Shown here: positions 42,901 through 45,900 of the stretch, in pieces
How positions within the stretch are numbered: position 1 is the first letter of the stretch
How the letters are laid out: each line of letters starts with the position of its first letter
DNA from: Enterocloster asparagiformis
GTDB lineage: Bacteria > Bacillota > Clostridia > Lachnospirales > Lachnospiraceae
Reading direction: 5' to 3'
Assembly (NCBI GenBank): GCA_018380885.1
Contig: JAGZSY010000039.1
Coordinates: 1 to 49,868 of the forward strand
DNA: 49,868 nucleotides
Position numbers and translations under genes: made by a program
Notes under the pieces: model-generated
The model's database searches: none
What the model was told of the DNA's origin: nothing
Seen by the model: only the letters and a program-made list of their open reading frames with translations

Positions 42901-45900
42901 CGGCAGGGAATCTCCAGCTCCAGAATTCCGCTGATCAGGCTGGACGCCTCCCGGCTCTCTCCGGCGTTTGTGTTGTTCATATAGTTGCTCAGCCAGGCCC
43001 TGATGGTCTCAGGCACCCCCGCTGTCCCGTTCTCAAAATACACCGAGGTGGTGTAGGTGGTGCCGTCCGGCCGAATCTCGTCAAAATCCACGTTGGGATT
43101 CCGCTCTCCGCCGTAATAATATCCATGGTTATGGCTCCACACGCTTCCCGGATAGCCGGACTGGGTGTACACATCCAGCTTGACATTGGGGTTGGGATCC
43201 ACATACAGCTTTTTGATGCCGAGCGGCTTGTCGTCCTTTTTTCCGCCGTCGTCCGTTGCCGAGGTCTGGAATTTCTTGCCCTCGAAGTTCTTCTGCGTCT
43301 CGGCGATAAACTCGTTGCCCAGCTCCAGGTCCCGCTCGTACACGTTGGCATGGCCGATCACCTGCATGTGCAGCAGTTTTTCCGGCACCAGCGTCTCAGC
43401 CACGCCGTCGCCGTCGGAATCCACATAGTGCTGCGGCTGCATATCGCCGTCCAGCTCGTTCAGAATGACCGCAATCCGGCCGGGAATCCATTCCCCGTCA
43501 AGGCCACCCTTAGCGCGGACATCAGCCACAGGCAGAATCAAACGCTGGTTCCCATCAATAAAGGGGCGCAGTTCCTCCATGGTAAACACAACCGCCGGGG
43601 AATCCTTCTCTCCCCTGTGGTCCACATCGTAGAAGCGGATCTCTTCCATCTCCGCCCAGTTGTCCTTTGACTCCGGACTGAGCATCTTGCTCATGTCAAA
43701 TTCCAGGCGGTCCACGGCAAAGCCTTTGTAGCGCAGGTCCTCCACGCCGTAGGAACCGTCGAACAGATCCATATTCAAATCAATGGTGCCCATGTACATC
43801 ACGGCCGGGGCGTCGTTGCCCAGCGCCAGATCATAGGAAAACTCGTTCCCGTAGGGAACCGGCTGCTGTTTGGAGCTGAAGGTTTTCTTTAAGGTCTGAT
43901 CCGTCCAGGACACATAGGCGTCCACGGTGGGCTTGGCCATCACAAACTGCAGCTCTGTCTTGTCCTCATTCCGGTACCGGTAGGCCTCGTCCTCCATGAT
44001 CCGGCCGTCAAAACGGTTTTTCCAGCCCTCCACCTCGCAGGACAGCCTGCCGGGAGCGGTACAGATATTCATGGAAGTTCCGTAGACGCGCACCCACTGG
44101 TCCGCCTGGGGATCTTCCACCGGAGCCGGGACTTCACCCGGGACTTCCGGATCCTCCCCTGCCTCATCGTCCTGTTTCTCCAGCTCGTATTTACCCTTGA
44201 AGGAATCGAATTGCAGCTTGAATTCCACGATCTGGATTGGGCGCGGGGCCTCATCCGGGTCTGCGGGCTGCTCCCGCAAATCCAGGTAAACGCTGTTGTT
44301 CGTATATTCGGGGCGTGGGTTGACACCGCCTCCCGTGGGGTCCGTCACAATATGCTGGAGCAGTTCCTCCCTGGTATATGTAAGGATGCGCGTGCCTCCC
44401 GGCGCGTCGCCGTCCACCACGGTCAAGGTCAGCATGGGAGCCGGGGTCTCTGTCAGCCTGCCCTTCTCATCCCTGAGATGGGGCTCATCCCCTGCCTCTA
44501 AAAGCGCCGTGCTGATGCGCAGGCCGGAGGTAAGGAAACCGTCCACCATGTCGCCTTCCTTGGCGTCCTGCTGTTCGTCCTGTACCTTTTCATCCAGTTT
44601 GAAGGTGAAGGTGACGTTATATCCCTCGCCGTCGCTGTCATTGCGCACTTTATACAGATAGTCGCCGAAGTCCATGATCGCCGGGGTCATCAGCTGCTCC
44701 TGATCGACCTTGGTCACATCCTTGATCAGGGTTTCCGCCATGACATCAGCGGAAATTCTGGAGGGATTGACCATCTTCTCCGGCTTTGACTCCTCGGTTC
44801 TGCGCTTATAGTTTTCATTCTCCACGTCGAACTCGCCGCAGGGGTCCTGTAAAAGCTTGGCCTCCAGCGCTTCCGGGTCAGCCTTTTCCAGGAAGTTCAG
44901 GATGGAGAAGGTGAACTGTGCCGTGTTGGTGCGCACGCCGGACACCCTCGATGCGCCGATCAGGCGCACGGTCCCGGGGCAGGAGGTCAGCGGAACCCAG
45001 GTGCAGCGGTAGTTGATCCGCACCACGTTGTTGTAATCCTCCACGGACTCGAAGAAATCCTTTACATCGTAGGTGTAGGCCACTCCGGGAACCATGTGGC
45101 CGTTCTCATCTTTTATCTGTACCTTGTCCTTCTCCGTGTAAATGTTGGAATCGGGTACTGTCACAGGCATCCATTTGCCCTGACTGTTCTGGTATTCCAG
45201 GATAGGGTATTCCTTGCTGGTGTCATCCGACAGCCGGACTCCGTAGCCCGCCAGCGCGTCCTCGCCTCCCAGCCAGAACTTCATGGGATTCTGCCCGTCC
45301 TTCGAGTACTCCTCCACCTTGTCTTCCGGTAGCACAAGCTGAAGCTTCTGTAAGTCAAACGCCTCCGGAAGCTGGTCGATCACCCGCGGGTGGTACATGG
45401 GCGCCTGGAAGCTGCCTTCCTTGCCCGCGCCGATATTTTCCAATGTATATGTCAGTTCTTTTCCCACATAGGCTTCCTCGCTCTGGACGATCTTCTCGCC
45501 CTGGGCGCTGAAATCGGATACCTCCAGGATTGTGTCCACCTTCGCATGCTTGGACCAGCGGTAGCCCAGGTTCTCGGCGCTGCTCCCGCTCTGGGGATCA
45601 GTCTCTGCAGCTTTTTTGTCACCGCCGAAGTAAACGACGCCGTCCGTGTTCACCTTGGCTAACGCGCGGCGGGACTGATTCAGCTTCAGGCTGTTGCCGA
45701 AGGGCGCAAAAATCCGGTAGACGCGTTTTGTGGGATGATCCTTCTCCGCCTCCTTGTCCACAGCTCCATTATAATCACTCGAAAATTGCGGCGGGTACAG
45801 TTTGAAATCCCTGGAAACAAAGTCAAAGGTACATCCCGCGTTCCAGTTATAGCCAACTACCTGTCCGCCCTTAGCGATAAGTTTGTAGGGGTCCTCGGTT

